Counted from the first letter of the stretch, positions 52,766 to 62,905 are shown. The stretch is DNA of 64,000 bases from CAYFLR01 sp964343805 (GCA_964343805.1 CAYFLR010000008.1:62001-126000), one strand, 5' to 3'. Translations and numbers: made by a program. The notes: generated by a model not told the origin, from the sequence alone.

Positions 52766-54688
52766 TTAACGAGGACCTACGCCGGCAACGGCGGTTGTGT
52801 AATAAGGGCTCCAGGTAAAGTTCTCGATTTGAGAGCCAATTTTTAGCTTGCTATTGATGTCCGAGTAAGTAGCCGCTCCGCTGCTATTATCGTAATTCCA
52901 GAAATTATTGGCAATGGCGTGGGTGTTTTGGCTGGTAGAAAAATAAACACTATCTATGTTACCTGTGAAATTGGATTCGGAGATAGTCAGGACGGGTTGA
53001 TAGAGAATATAAATTCCCACCTTACAGTTCTCAATAAGCAGATGATCTCCTGTAACTGGAGTGGCCTCTACATTGTGAGTGAAAAACATTCCATCTGCAT
53101 TACTTGTGTCGTTGCAATTGATGGTAGAGTAAGAAATATTTAGAGTTTGAGTATTTCCTCCATAAACTCCATCGTCAGAAAAGTTGGCAAATGTTGAGTC
53201 TGTAATGGTGACAGTTCCAGTGCCTGTGAATTGATGTTTTTTGTAGTAGCTGACATTCAGGTAGCTGATTGAAATATCATTGGTATTAGTCTGAGTCACA
53301 TATATCCCCCGCCAATCTTCTGCGGCAGGGGTTGCTTGAGCAGAAGTTATAGTCACCGGATTTGCTTTTGTTCCTTGTATTTGCAGCTGACCAAGAAGAG
53401 TAATTGCCATATCACTGTCCATATAAATGGTAACTCCTGCAGGGATAATAACAGAGGAGCTATCGAAACTAAAAAAAAGATCATTCGTATCTTTAGTGGT
53501 TATTAGAAAAGGATCAAAGTCACTTGAAAAGGTTGATATATCGTTAACTGTGATGGGATAATCAGATATGTCATCTGTAAGAATGGTTTTATCCCCTCGG
53601 AAAAGTGATAAAGTTGTTACAGCAGAGTTATTTGCTGAGTCTACAGCTTTAATTTCTAAGCTATACCATTTGTCATCTGTGGTTAAATCAAATACAAAAG
53701 GCTCTGTTGCTTTGGTCCATGTAGTGTATTGTCCACCTTTGATTTCATAATGGGCAAAATGAGTATCTTGACTTTGGGTGGTTATATTTATGGTTTCACT
53801 GGTCCCGGTCGTACGACGGTTAGTATTAGAAATAACAGGAGCTGTGGGACTGGTGGTGTCCAAAATTATGGTACGGGAAACTATTTTGGACTTTTGTCCA
53901 TAGAGATTAATGAATTGCAGGTAGATGGTTTTTTCTCCCTCCCCACTCGATAAAGTAAGGGATGGCATGGTTGAAAAGACTTTTTCATCAGTTGAAGAGA
54001 AGTTCTCACTTTCTCCATACAACATCTTTGAAACCAGTGAACTGTTGGGGGGCAAAGTAATCTGAAGTTGAATGGTAGTCTCGTTGGTGAGACTGCCCTG
54101 CAAAAAAGTGAACTCTGGATCTGCAATAGTTACAAGCTTTTTAGTGTCCTCTTCTTTGTCCTCTTCTCCACTATTATCATTATCATTGTCATCACTTTTG
54201 GTATNNNNNNNNNNAACCTTCCAGGTTGCTTCCGCACTCACACAACTTTCCTCAAGGTTCTTTAATTCGGATGAGGATTTTGCTTGATAGTAAAAACGAG
54301 ATTCCGTGTAACCTGATTCCCTTAGAATCTCTGTACAGGAGTAGTAAATCTTGGTTTCAGGACATGTTCCTCCTACTTTCCAATTGACCATATCCAATCC
54401 TGAACTCGGTGTGACGCTAAGCATGGTCGCATCTGTAAGACCCTGGTACTCTTTACATGAAACCAGGCTACCCGGTTCCTTATATTTACTATTAAAAATC
54501 TCCATGGCTGCCGAAGTTTTAGCATTAATAGTCGGGTCAGCTGATGTACTCGCGCCAGAAGTGCTGTTGGAGTTATCTGAGGTTGCATCACTGCTCTCTT
54601 TTTCTTTCTTTTCTTCCAGAAGACCGCACTCAATGAATGAGAGGATGAATAATGGGATTAAAAGTAGATGAAAGTGTCTTAGAATCAT
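52766..54688 (-). CDS. Beta-helix lipoprotein with Ig-like domain, crosses a gap
   Basis: About 640 aa. Lipobox 'SFIEC'. A Ser/Thr/Asp linker is followed by a ~90-residue domain with four Cys, then Ig-like segments ('TSPTAPVISNTNRRTTGTSE', 'WYSLEIKAVDSANNS'). The C-terminal ~250 residues form a right-handed parallel beta-helix ('IPAGVTIYMDSDMAITLLGQ', 'LNISYSTINCND', 'LLIENCKVGIYI'). Beta-helix proteins often bind or cleave polysaccharide, but no catalytic residues were identified. The N10 at 54205-54214 falls between the N-terminal domain and the Ig-like part; the frame is kept. Confidence 0.82.
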   Translation of the reverse strand: MILRHFHLLLIPLFILSFIECGLLEEKKEKESSDATSDNSNSTSGASTSADPTINAKTSAAMEIFNSKYKEPGSLVSCKEYQGLTDATMLSVTPSSGLDMVNWKVGGTCPETKIYYSCTEILRESGYTESRFYYQAKSSSELKNLEESCVSAEATWKVXXXXTKSDDNDNDNSGEEDKEEDTKKLVTIADPEFTFLQGSLTNETTIQLQITLPPNSSLVSKMLYGESENFSSTDEKVFSTMPSLTLSSGEGEKTIYLQFINLYGQKSKIVSRTIILDTTSPTAPVISNTNRRTTGTSETINITTQSQDTHFAHYEIKGGQYTTWTKATEPFVFDLTTDDKWYSLEIKAVDSANNSAVTTLSLFRGDKTILTDDISDYPITVNDISTFSSDFDPFLITTKDTNDLFFSFDSSSVIIPAGVTIYMDSDMAITLLGQLQIQGTKANPVTITSAQATPAAEDWRGIYVTQTNTNDISISYLNVSYYKKHQFTGTGTVTITDSTFANFSDDGVYGGNTQTLNISYSTINCNDTSNADGMFFTHNVEATPVTGDHLLIENCKVGIYILYQPVLTISESNFTGNIDSVYFSTSQNTHAIANNFWNYDNSSGAATYSDINSKLKIGSQIENFTWSPYYTTAVAGVGPR

Positions 54689-54772
54689 AAATACTCCTTT
54701 TCACTTGCTAGGAGAAGTTAATTTAAATAGCATGATCCATCATATCATTAAATTTTTTATAGGGAGAGTGAA

Positions 54773-55881
54773 ATGATGCGGTTAATTCTTTTGATTACCT
54801 TGTTAATTTTTGGGGCTTGTGAATCAACTACGGATAAAGAGGATGAGCCCTCTCAGCTAGATAATTCAAGTCAGCAAGAGGATGTCCTTGAAGCTGAAAA
54901 AGAGCTGGCAGAAGAAGAAATTTCTGAGCAAGAGGAAGAAGTAAAAAAGGCATTTGATTCCCTTCCCACATTGAAGGCTGCTAACGAGGGAGAAGCTGTT
55001 ACTTTTAAATTAGATATGGGTGCTTATGTGGATCCAGATGAGTTTGAGCTGGTTAGCAGCAATGAGAATGCCAACGATTTGGATGAAGATGGAATTGCTT
55101 TTCTGGATGGCAAATTGGTTATTACCAAAGCCTACATGAATATCGGGGCTTTTCGTCTTTCTCCTTTAAAAGAGGAAGATGAAGATACAAAATCTCTTAA
55201 GAAAAAGTTAGCTGACTATGAAAAAACCGAGCTCCCTTTATATCAAGCCATAAATAAGCTCATTGATGAGGGTGAGGAAAAAACCACCGGTTATTCCATC
55301 AATTTTGAAGGAGGTAAAAACTCCTCCCCCCTCCAAAAGGCTCTAGACAAACGATCTAAAAAGAAAAATAAAGAGCTGGCTAAACTTCTCACCAGACATG
55401 CCAAAAAACTGCGTTTAGAAAGAGAGCACGATCCCTATATTCTGTTTAATAAGCAGATGGTTTTTGATTTTATTGCGGGCGAGTTTATATCTCCCATTGA
55501 CGAACTAAAAATCATACCAGGAGAATATCATCGCCTTGATATCAAACTATCACCTTATCTTTCTAAAAAGCTGGATAGTCCTCACATTGGTAGAACGATC
55601 ATTCTTAAAGGATATATCGCTAAAAAAGATCGAAAGGTGCCCTTTACTATTTATTCCAATGAACCCGTTGTCTTTAGTTGGAGATTTAAAACTCCTATTA
55701 CCATTGAGGCCGGTTCGCCCTCTTTAGATATAAGGTTCTTAGCTGATCTGTGGTTTCATGGGGTCGAATTGGAGGATCTTTTTGATAAGAAAAGCTCCTT
55801 AAAAGATCTTAAATTAGCAGAGAAAACAGAGCTACTGATTCATCGGTTCATTAAGAACTTTGCCTTTTATAGCCATCTCTA
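54773..55881 (+). CDS. Acidic lipoprotein, 3' end at a gap (possibly fused to the papain-like protease)
   Basis: About 370 aa up to the N gap. Lipobox 'IFGAC', then an acidic coiled region (residues ~20-65) and a beta-rich part with DUF4382-like features: 'KLVITKAYMNIGAFRLSP', 'VFDFIAGEFISPIDELKIIP', 'GEYHRLDIKLS'. The frame after the gap ('YGKGR') is not informative. Because the protease that follows has no start or signal peptide of its own, this may be the N-terminal half of one large lipoprotein protease. The gap hides the decision. Confidence 0.7.
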
Positions 55882-55891
55882 NNNNNNNNNN

Positions 55892-56873
55892 CACCAAGAT
55901 TCCTACTATGGGAAAGGTCGATAACCGCTATAATCACTTCTATGAAGTGAGAGAAAAATATGCCTCTGATGAGATCAAAGCCAAATTAAAAGCTCTCAGA
56001 GAAAAGGTGGATTTTCCTGTTGGTTACACCAATGCTATGGATCGGAAAAAAGAAGATCTCCTGGGTGATTTACCAGATCCGTCAGATAATACCAATACCA
56101 ACGATAATAATGTTGCTCACTTGGTGGATGCCAAAGCCAGTTGTTTTAAAGCCAAAGTTCATGAAGGTTATATTGACCACCCAGCGAGAGATCAAACATG
56201 TGGGACCTGTTGGATTTTTTCAACTATTGGGGCAGCCGAAATTAATTATTTACATCAAGGTTTAGAACCTCCAGACTTATCTGAACAGCAAGTGGCAGAA
56301 TGTGGTCCTGAATTCAATGCTTGTGATGGTGGCATTATAGGAGATGCCATGGAATATCTGCTTGTTGATGGGACGGGAACTGAAAGTTGGAAACCCTTTG
56401 AAAAATCTCAAGGAGATAATGATAAATCGATAGCCTGCCGTAGTGGTCAACCACCTGTGTTGTATAAAGGGAAGCAACATGATTTTGCTATTCCTAACAC
56501 AGTCGCTGCCATTAAAAAAGCCATATGCAGATATGGATCGGTGGCGGCTAATTTTTATAAACCCGATGATTTTGAGAATTACGTAGATCACTATGGTGGT
56601 AAATGTGGAAAGTATAAACAAGAAAGTGGTCATGCTGTGGTCATCGTGGGATGGGAAGACGGAGATAAGAAAGGAACTGGCAATTGGCAGATCCGTAACT
56701 CTTGGGGAATAGATAACCATGTCAATGGATACTTTACTATGCCTTATGAGTGTCAAGGGATAGGGCTCCATAAAGTGAACGCTATTCAAATGAGCCCTCC
56801 CATTGATAACAGCGTTAAACCTAAGAAGAAAAGAACCAAGAAAACTAAGAAAAAGAAAAGAAAAAAGAAGTAA
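55892..56873 (+). CDS. Papain-family (C1A) cysteine protease, 5' end in a gap
   Basis: About 325 aa visible. Catalytic set is complete: oxyanion Gln and nucleophile in 'RDQTCGTCWIFST', His in 'SGHAVVIVGWED', Asn in 'RNSWG'; 'DLSEQQVAECG' and 'NACDGGIIGDAMEYL' are family signatures. An upstream ~100-residue stretch may be a prodomain ('FYEVREKYASDEIKAKLKAL'). The C-terminus is a run of Lys/Arg (18 residues), odd for the family; it may bind nucleic acid, LPS or membranes. No signal peptide is visible because the start is lost in the N gap, or it is fused to the preceding lipoprotein. Confidence 0.9.
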
Positions 56874-56901
56874 TGTAGTGAACTAGAGGGAGGATCCGTA
56901 A

Positions 56902-57810
56902 CTATTTCGATTCTTGATAAGAATATATTTGCTTCGCCTTTTTATTGTAGAAGCTCATTTTAAAATTCGATTTAGAAAGCTCTACTAATGCGAACCCATA
57001 GGTGCTCTCAGCAAAGAGTTGGGATGGATCCTCTACCTTTTGAACCCCTCTTAACTTACCTGCCGCACCTTGGATAATTTGATGATATCCATTTTTATTT
57101 ATGTGTTCTTGATGATGGTCATGACCGGCTAAATAGGCAAAAACTCCACACTCTTTGATAATGGGTTCTAATACTTCCCCTATGTATTCATCGTCACCAT
57201 GCCATCCGTTCGAAAAAATAGGATGATGCCCGCCAAACATTTTCCATTTCGATTGGTTGCATAATCCTTTTTTTAGTTCAGCGAGTTGATCTGGATCGTC
57301 TTCAATGGTTTGAGTGTCAATAATAAACAGGGACAGCCAATCGGGTAAAATGGGTATTTTAAAATATCTATTTAACATCCTCCATTTGGAACTTTTCTTG
57401 GTGTACTCTATTTGAGCTTCGACAGATCCATTGTAATCATTGTTGCCGAGCGCTAAATAAAATGGAAAGTTTAAGTTTTTATAAGGCTCTTCAAATTTGG
57501 TTTTAAACTGAGGGTCATTGACAGAATCCACCCCGTATTCATAAATGAGATCACCCAAGATTATAGCAAAATCACACTTGGCTTTTTTACAGACCTTCTC
57601 CATCGCTTTGGCCACATTGTACTGTTCCACGCCACCAGTTCCCGAGTCTCCCAGTACGAGAAAGTTAATCTGTTTCTTTTCAAGGGGCGGTGAAGGATCA
57701 ACCAGTGAAGCTCTTACGGGGTCAGGTTTTTCGGCTTTAATATTGGCGGTTTTATTACAGTGAGTAACTATTAGTATTGTCAAAATTATTAGGTAAAATC
57801 GATTAAACAT
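56902..57810 (-). CDS. Metallophosphoesterase lipoprotein (tartrate-resistant acid phosphatase-like)
   Basis: Start at 57810 ('aaaaggggaact' upstream), lipobox 'IVTHC'. Metal motifs: 'FLVLGDSGTGG', 'ILGDLIYEYG' (GDxxY), 'LGNNDYNG' (GNND in place of GNHD), 'GGHHPIF' and 'AGHDHHQE'. The Tyr of GDxxY and the layout match purple/tartrate-resistant acid phosphatases. It probably hydrolyses phosphomonoesters at the surface. The GNND variant (Asn-Asp) is worth noting but Asn retains the metal-ligand position. Tail-to-tail with the papain-like gene. Confidence 0.85.
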   Translation of the reverse strand: MFNRFYLIILTILIVTHCNKTANIKAEKPDPVRASLVDPSPPLEKKQINFLVLGDSGTGGVEQYNVAKAMEKVCKKAKCDFAIILGDLIYEYGVDSVNDPQFKTKFEEPYKNLNFPFYLALGNNDYNGSVEAQIEYTKKSSKWRMLNRYFKIPILPDWLSLFIIDTQTIEDDPDQLAELKKGLCNQSKWKMFGGHHPIFSNGWHGDDEYIGEVLEPIIKECGVFAYLAGHDHHQEHINKNGYHQIIQGAAGKLRGVQKVEDPSQLFAESTYGFALVELSKSNFKMSFYNKKAKQIYSYQESK

Positions 57811-57882
57811 GAGTTCCCCTTTTAATTGTTTCTGAAATTGAACTCTAATATACCTTGTCAACCATCGTCAGTCAAAGTTTAG

Positions 57883-57932
57883 TCCCGATTCTCCTTTGGA
57901 TAATCTATCCGCGGCACAATCGGGAATTTTTT
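57883..57932 (+). other. Nested hairpin with T tract upstream of the RAYT-type gene
   Basis: TCCCGATT / AATCGGGA (8 bp) encloses a second hairpin GGATA / TATCC and is followed by AATTTTTT. No plus-strand gene precedes it, so it may be a leader attenuator or the terminator of a short RNA. Confidence 0.45.
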
Positions 57933-57972
57933 CTTGCCTTCAGTTTATTAATGAGCTATACCCGCTCACCCT

Positions 57973-57994
57973 CCTAACTTAATCAAGAGTTAGG
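57973..57994 (+). other. Stem-loop just before the RAYT-type gene
   Basis: CCTAACT / AGTTAGG (7 bp, 8-base loop) lies 20 bases upstream of the ATG at 58015. Subterminal hairpins are typical recognition sites of Y1/HUH transposases. Confidence 0.4.
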
Positions 57995-58014
57995 ACCATT
58001 AATGTGAGGTTTTT

Positions 58015-58761
58015 ATGAGTGCTTTTGCCCACCATTTAATCCTTCGGCTCCAAGACAATAGAGTCATTTCACCCACCAAATCCGAAAAGCTAGTCGTCAT
58101 AAGAACAATCCTAAAAATGGCTTCTAATAAGAAGCTATTAGCTTTTCATTTGGCTGATACACATATCCATATTCTGTTAGCTGATAAAAGGAAGGAATCT
58201 GGTTTTTTTTCACGAAGTCTAGAAATCGCGATTAGTAATGTGCTCAAGCTAGATATTTCTTTTTCTCCTGCCTTTATAAAGCCCATTGAGGATAATCAAC
58301 ATTTAAAAAACACTTTCTTCTATATCTTGGGTCAAATTGAACATCATGGAATACAGCCCTTGGGTCTGCATGAATGCTCAAGTATCCCTGATCTACTTGG
58401 TCTTAGAGTGCTCTCATTACAAAATCAAATTTATGTAAATCAATTTTTACCACGTGTAAATGATTTACAAATCCAGAAATTGGCTAAATGGAATCTGTCA
58501 ACCCAAATAGACAATTACGATCCACTTCCTCAAGCTGCAGCTGCAGTCATTGGGCAAACATCTATTAATAATAAATCCCCTTTTTCTATGATCTGTAAAA
58601 GAGCGGCTATAAATTTAGCAAAGGACTTTCTAAAACCATCAGAAACAATGGATTTGCTAGAGATCTCGAAAAGCGCTTACTATAGAATTAACAGGGAAAT
58701 TCCTCTCAATTCAATCTATAAAAACGCCATCCGAGGCCAATTGCAAATCCGACAAAGTTAA
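58015..58761 (+). CDS. Y1/HUH REP-associated-type transposase (RAYT-like)
   Basis: 248 aa, complete. 'AHHLILRLQDN' at the N-terminus is the usual 'H.t.R....' strand; 'AFHLADTHIHILLAD' carries the HUH motif (His-Ile-His); 'NTFFYILGQIEHHGIQP' supplies the candidate catalytic Tyr in the '.rYi..N....' position. The C-terminal ~80 residues are helical and include a possible HTH ('LLEISKSAYYRINRE'). RAYT-type enzymes cut single-stranded DNA at hairpins and are usually domesticated. A 'gaggt' Shine-Dalgarno precedes the start. It differs from the dead copy at 7593 and is intact. Confidence 0.75.
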   Translation: MSAFAHHLILRLQDNRVISPTKSEKLVVIRTILKMASNKKLLAFHLADTHIHILLADKRKESGFFSRSLEIAISNVLKLDISFSPAFIKPIEDNQHLKNTFFYILGQIEHHGIQPLGLHECSSIPDLLGLRVLSLQNQIYVNQFLPRVNDLQIQKLAKWNLSTQIDNYDPLPQAAAAVIGQTSINNKSPFSMICKRAAINLAKDFLKPSETMDLLEISKSAYYRINREIPLNSIYKNAIRGQLQIRQS

Positions 58762-60551
58762 ATCAGCCCCTGCTGTTTTAACTGGTTGATTCTTTTTTCA
58801 GCCATATCCCTCATCAGCTTGAGGTTGGAGGAAGACTCTTGCTGGTTATCTCCCTCATGTTGCCAAAAGAATTTGTAGGCCGCGGGCAAAGCATTTTTAA
58901 TTTGATCCTGTTGATAGTCGGTCATGGTAGTTTTAAGCTTCCACATTTTATGAGCCAATTCGATAGTCTTGATCATAGAGGAAAGGAGTCCCTTATTAGT
59001 GATTTTGGCGTGGAAGGAACCCACAATGTTTGTTCCTTGTTTCAAACCCTCAACTACATAGTTAATAGGATTTCCCATATCACCCATATTACAATTCCAC
59101 TCTTTCCAAGAGATTCTCTCTTCATCAGAACAGTAAGGATATTTTTGCATTGGCTTTAATCCTTGGTATCCCCATTTTATAGCAGCTATATCATAAACTC
59201 CGGGATTATGATTGATGGTGTGTTCTGAGAGGGGTAAGTAATCCATTATGGAAGAAGACTCACCATTTGGTCCTTCTAGCGTGGATCCTTTGAAGTTATG
59301 TCTTAAGCCGAGAACATGACCCATTTCATGAACGATAACTTCGTAGTAAAACTTCTTGATGAAATCATTCCAGTCTTGGCTCGGGTTCTGCATGAAAGGA
59401 ATAACAGGGCTTTCACCCGGCTGGATATAAAAACTTGCACCTCCTAAGGCCCCCCCCGCGATGTTATTTCTATTACCCTTTTGAGCATTTTTGTGAATTT
59501 GCTGTAAGTCTTCGATCAGTTTGCTGCCTTGGATATAGACAGAAGCACTCATTACGAGGCCCGTTTTAGGATCTACCAAAGGTTTAGCTACTCCCACCCA
59601 GCCAATGGTTTTATCTGTATGATCGAACCACTTAATGACATTAAAAAAGGGATTGCCTGCATCTATTTCTGATCCGGCAATTTTAACTTTTAAAAAGGTA
59701 TAGCCAAAGGCTTGATTCCAAGACTCCACAGCGCTTTTGGCGGTATCAATAAATGCTGTTGGGAAATTTTTTAGATAAAAAATATGGGGTTCACTCCCCT
59801 CTTTTTTCTTTGGAAACCTTTGAATGGGAGAGGTTTTCTCTTCCTCTTTGGTTATAAAAAGAGAGCTACCAAAAAAGCCAAGACTTTGTTTTTTCCCCTC
59901 TGCTACTCGTCTTTGATCTGCGGTCTTTAGCTTAGGAAGCGCCTTTTGCCTTTTTAAATAAAATGCCAATGTAAGGTTTCCTTTTTTGATGGCTTGACCC
60001 AGGTAATTATACTGAATGATACTGTGCTGAAGGTTAACTACCAAAGTATCCTGATCTTGAAAGATCTTTTTTACTAAGGGGGTGCCTACCGACTTCCAAG
60101 TAGAGTGTCCACTGTTGCGAGCTCCCACTTTATTTACCATACTCATGAACTTCAGATCATTTTTCATGGAGGCGAAATCAACCTCATAGTAGCCATTGTG
60201 AATATTTACATTAAATGTCAGTAAGGTTTTATTATTCTTTTTAACTTGTATGGTTTGCTCTTGATCTTCTTTGACCAAATGCAATTTAACAATTTGGGGA
60301 TAAATGCTGGCATTGAGTGCTGATGAGGTGACACCATTAACCTCAATCACATTCACACCCATCAAAAAGTCATCCCCCACATTTCCCCGATAGCTTACAT
60401 CCTCTTTGGTAATGTAGGCATATTGATTGAGTCCGCGACTTTTAATCCATTGGAGTGAACTTTTGGATGAAGTATGATCTTCTAATGCTCCACAGGCATT
60501 AACAAGAAAGATCATAGACAGAAAAGTTAGACCTTTTTTCAATTTGAACAT
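58758..60551 (-). CDS. Zinc metalloprotease lipoprotein (metzincin type)
   Basis: Start at 60551 ('gagggggaaaac' upstream), lipobox 'FLVNAC'. About 597 aa. The zinc site 'VHEMGHVLGLRHNF' (HExxHxxGxxH) and the Met-turn 'SSIMDYLPLS' define a metzincin. The N-terminal ~230 residues are beta-rich, as in the DUF5117/DUF4953 group of zinc-dependent proteases, with the catalytic domain behind. It is a likely surface or periplasmic protease. It overlaps the end of the RAYT gene tail-to-tail by 4 bases. Confidence 0.9.
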   Translation of the reverse strand: MFKLKKGLTFLSMIFLVNACGALEDHTSSKSSLQWIKSRGLNQYAYITKEDVSYRGNVGDDFLMGVNVIEVNGVTSSALNASIYPQIVKLHLVKEDQEQTIQVKKNNKTLLTFNVNIHNGYYEVDFASMKNDLKFMSMVNKVGARNSGHSTWKSVGTPLVKKIFQDQDTLVVNLQHSIIQYNYLGQAIKKGNLTLAFYLKRQKALPKLKTADQRRVAEGKKQSLGFFGSSLFITKEEEKTSPIQRFPKKKEGSEPHIFYLKNFPTAFIDTAKSAVESWNQAFGYTFLKVKIAGSEIDAGNPFFNVIKWFDHTDKTIGWVGVAKPLVDPKTGLVMSASVYIQGSKLIEDLQQIHKNAQKGNRNNIAGGALGGASFYIQPGESPVIPFMQNPSQDWNDFIKKFYYEVIVHEMGHVLGLRHNFKGSTLEGPNGESSSIMDYLPLSEHTINHNPGVYDIAAIKWGYQGLKPMQKYPYCSDEERISWKEWNCNMGDMGNPINYVVEGLKQGTNIVGSFHAKITNKGLLSSMIKTIELAHKMWKLKTTMTDYQQDQIKNALPAAYKFFWQHEGDNQQESSSNLKLMRDMAEKRINQLKQQGLI

Positions 60552-60795
60552 TGTTTTCCCCCTCGAGTGTGTTTCCATTCATCAACTCTTAATTTGGCTG
60601 GCCGGTCAGTTAAATTCTAAAGCAAGATTCATTCCACTCACAACTTAGATCTTCTTATCTACTGTAAACCTTGCTATTGCTACCTCTTGACAAAAAGACC
60701 TGAGATCGACTTGCATGGAATAGGGATTCAAGTTACATTTGTATACCACTTGTGTGGGTCTATAAGGTATCTTGGAATAGGTTTGGATAAGCCCT

Positions 60796-61824
60796 ATGAT
60801 TAAATATATTGTACTAGCTGCTGTATTATTGTGTGTTCTCATCTACGGCTATTTTCACTTTCAAATTACCAGTCATGTCTCGAAAATGACGCTTTCTTCT
60901 TTGGTGGAGGTGAATAATTTTGGGACCAATCCTGCAAAGCTGAAGATGTTTTATTACCCTCAAAGAAAGGCTAAGGGACCTTACCCCCTCGTTGTCGCTA
61001 TCCATGGCTGTTTACAAAACGCGGCTGAGTATGCCATTTCTACTGACTGGAATAAATTAGCTGATCGCTATGGTTTTATGGTGCTCTACCCTGAGCAAAA
61101 TCCCCACAACAATTTAATGAACTGTTATAACTGGATGGGAAAATGGTGGGATAAGAGCAATATGCAGCGGGGTCAGGGAGAAAATGGTTCCATTATGCAA
61201 ATGGTAAAATATCTGCAAAATAAATATCCTATCGATAGGAGTAAAATATTTGTTACCGGCCTCAGTGCTGGAGCTGTACAAACTGCGATCATGCTGGCGA
61301 CATGGCCGGATGTTTTTGCCGGGGGAGCTATTTTGGCCGGAGTGCCTTTTCTTTGTGCCGAAGGTTTGACTAAAGCCATGAAGTGTATGAAAGAAGGAAG
61401 GCAAAAGCGTGCTAAAGAATGGGCCAATCTCGTGCAAAAAGGTTTTAAAAATCATCAAGGAAATTACCCCAAGGTCGCTATTTGGCATGGATTAAAAGAT
61501 GAGGTGGTTCATCCTAAAAATGTTTCAGAATTGGTAAAACAGTGGGGACAGATTCATTTTAACAGGGTGCCCGTTCCTAAGAGTGTTAAGAATGGGGGTA
61601 TCAAAAGAAGTGTTTATTGTAAGAATCAAAAGCCGGTTTTAGAATCTTATGAGATTGATCAAATGGGCCACGCCATTGCAGTAGATCCGGGTGAAAAAAT
61701 AGATCAAGGGGGGGCTGCCAATAGGTTCTCACAGTCGGTGGGGATTTTTTCTTCTTATCATATTGCTCGGTTTTGGGGACTTATTCAGTTTCCAAAAGCT
61801 GAGCCTGATCCTTGTAATCATTAA
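60796..61824 (+). CDS. PHB-depolymerase-family esterase
   Basis: 342 aa with an N-terminal signal/anchor ('YIVLAAVLLCVLIYGYFHF'). The alpha/beta-hydrolase core has 'PLVVAIHGCLQNAAEY' (oxyanion), nucleophile 'FVTGLSAGAVQTA', Asp in 'HGLKDEVVHP' and His in 'QMGHAIAVDP'. This is the Esterase_PHB/LpqC family, which cleaves polyhydroxybutyrate or feruloyl/acetyl esters. Membership does not tell the substrate. A secreted PHB depolymerase would suit a predator that digests stored polymer. Convergent with the M23 gene. Confidence 0.88.
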   Translation: MIKYIVLAAVLLCVLIYGYFHFQITSHVSKMTLSSLVEVNNFGTNPAKLKMFYYPQRKAKGPYPLVVAIHGCLQNAAEYAISTDWNKLADRYGFMVLYPEQNPHNNLMNCYNWMGKWWDKSNMQRGQGENGSIMQMVKYLQNKYPIDRSKIFVTGLSAGAVQTAIMLATWPDVFAGGAILAGVPFLCAEGLTKAMKCMKEGRQKRAKEWANLVQKGFKNHQGNYPKVAIWHGLKDEVVHPKNVSELVKQWGQIHFNRVPVPKSVKNGGIKRSVYCKNQKPVLESYEIDQMGHAIAVDPGEKIDQGGAANRFSQSVGIFSSYHIARFWGLIQFPKAEPDPCNH

Positions 61825-61832
61825 GCAACTAT

Positions 61833-62905
61833 CTATTTAACTTGAAAATGAGCGGTTGTCCCTTTTTGATTGCCAATTTGATAGGTGATCTTATGAGCTC
61901 CTCTTTTTTTCAAGGTTGTATACACATACCAATATGAGAAGTTAAATTCCTTCTTAGGTTTGATTACATGCAGAGCTTGCTGTTTGCCGCCAGGTAAGTG
62001 CAGAGTTGATTTGATGGAGCTCCCTTTGGGTAGGGAGATAAATTTATACCAAGCATACAACTTACCACTCCGTCTNNNNNNNNNNNNNNNNNNNNNNNNN
62101 NNNNNNNNNNNNNNNNNNNNNNNNNNNNNNNNNNNNNNNNNNNNNNNNNNNNNNNNNNNNNNNNNNNNNNNNNNNNNNNNNNNNNNNNNNNNNNNNNNNN
62201 NNNNNNNNNNNNNNNNNNNNNNNNNNNNNGAAAGAGGTGTTTCGTTTCTAGTTTTTCAGAAGCTCTTGAAACACCTGTATCTAATACAACTGGCGAGGTA
62301 TGGTAGGTGTAATTGAAATTAACAATATTACAAGCAAAGATATCGATCGCTTGGCCTTTTGATAGAAGCTCAAAATGGAGGTGGGGAATATTTGAGTTGC
62401 CAGAACTCCCTATTAACCCGAGTGGTTCTCCAGCACTGACTCGCGATCCCTTTTTGACCACAATGCTATTTTTTCTTAAGTGTAAATATCGAGCGATAGT
62501 GCCATCATCATGTTTGATGGAGATGTTATTGCCAGGTAAACTTTGGGTCGAATAAAAATCTACTTTTCTTTCTCGATCATATTTACCATCTTCTAGGTGT
62601 ATAACAGTACCAGCACGGGCAGCTAATACCTTAACACCTGCATCCATTTGCTCAAAGTCCATGAGGGCAAAGTCTACCCCTCTATGGCCATCGTAGGCCA
62701 TAAAACCACCTTTGAAGTCCATTGAATTTCCATCACGATAGGGAGTAGAATCCATATAATTTGCAATGAACCAGTCAACGTCTAGCTTACCTTCAATCGG
62801 TAACACATATTGGCCAGGGCAAATGGGGGCCCTATTTTTCCGGCTGGTCATCCAGAAAAAAAAAGCTCCAATTAAAATAATACCTATTAAAATGGCTTTC
62901 TTCAT
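61833..62905 (-). CDS. Exported M23 (LytM-type) metallopeptidase, interrupted by a gap
   Basis: N-terminal TM/signal 'AILIGIILIGAFFFW', then the M23 domain with both metal/catalytic motifs intact: 'GHRGVDFAL' (HxxxD) and 'IPHLHFELL' (HxH), plus 'GNNISIKHDDGTIARYLHL'. It should cleave peptide cross-links in peptidoglycan. A 154-base N gap (62076-62229) removes part of the C-terminal region; the ~75 residues after it (from 62060 to 61833) are in the same strand and look like a beta domain of the same protein. The complete catalytic set contrasts with the degenerate copy at 5440. Confidence 0.85.
62076..62229. other. 154-base assembly gap
   Basis: A run of N inside the M23 peptidase gene. Length is nominal; the frame on the two sides cannot be compared. 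Confidence 0.95.
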
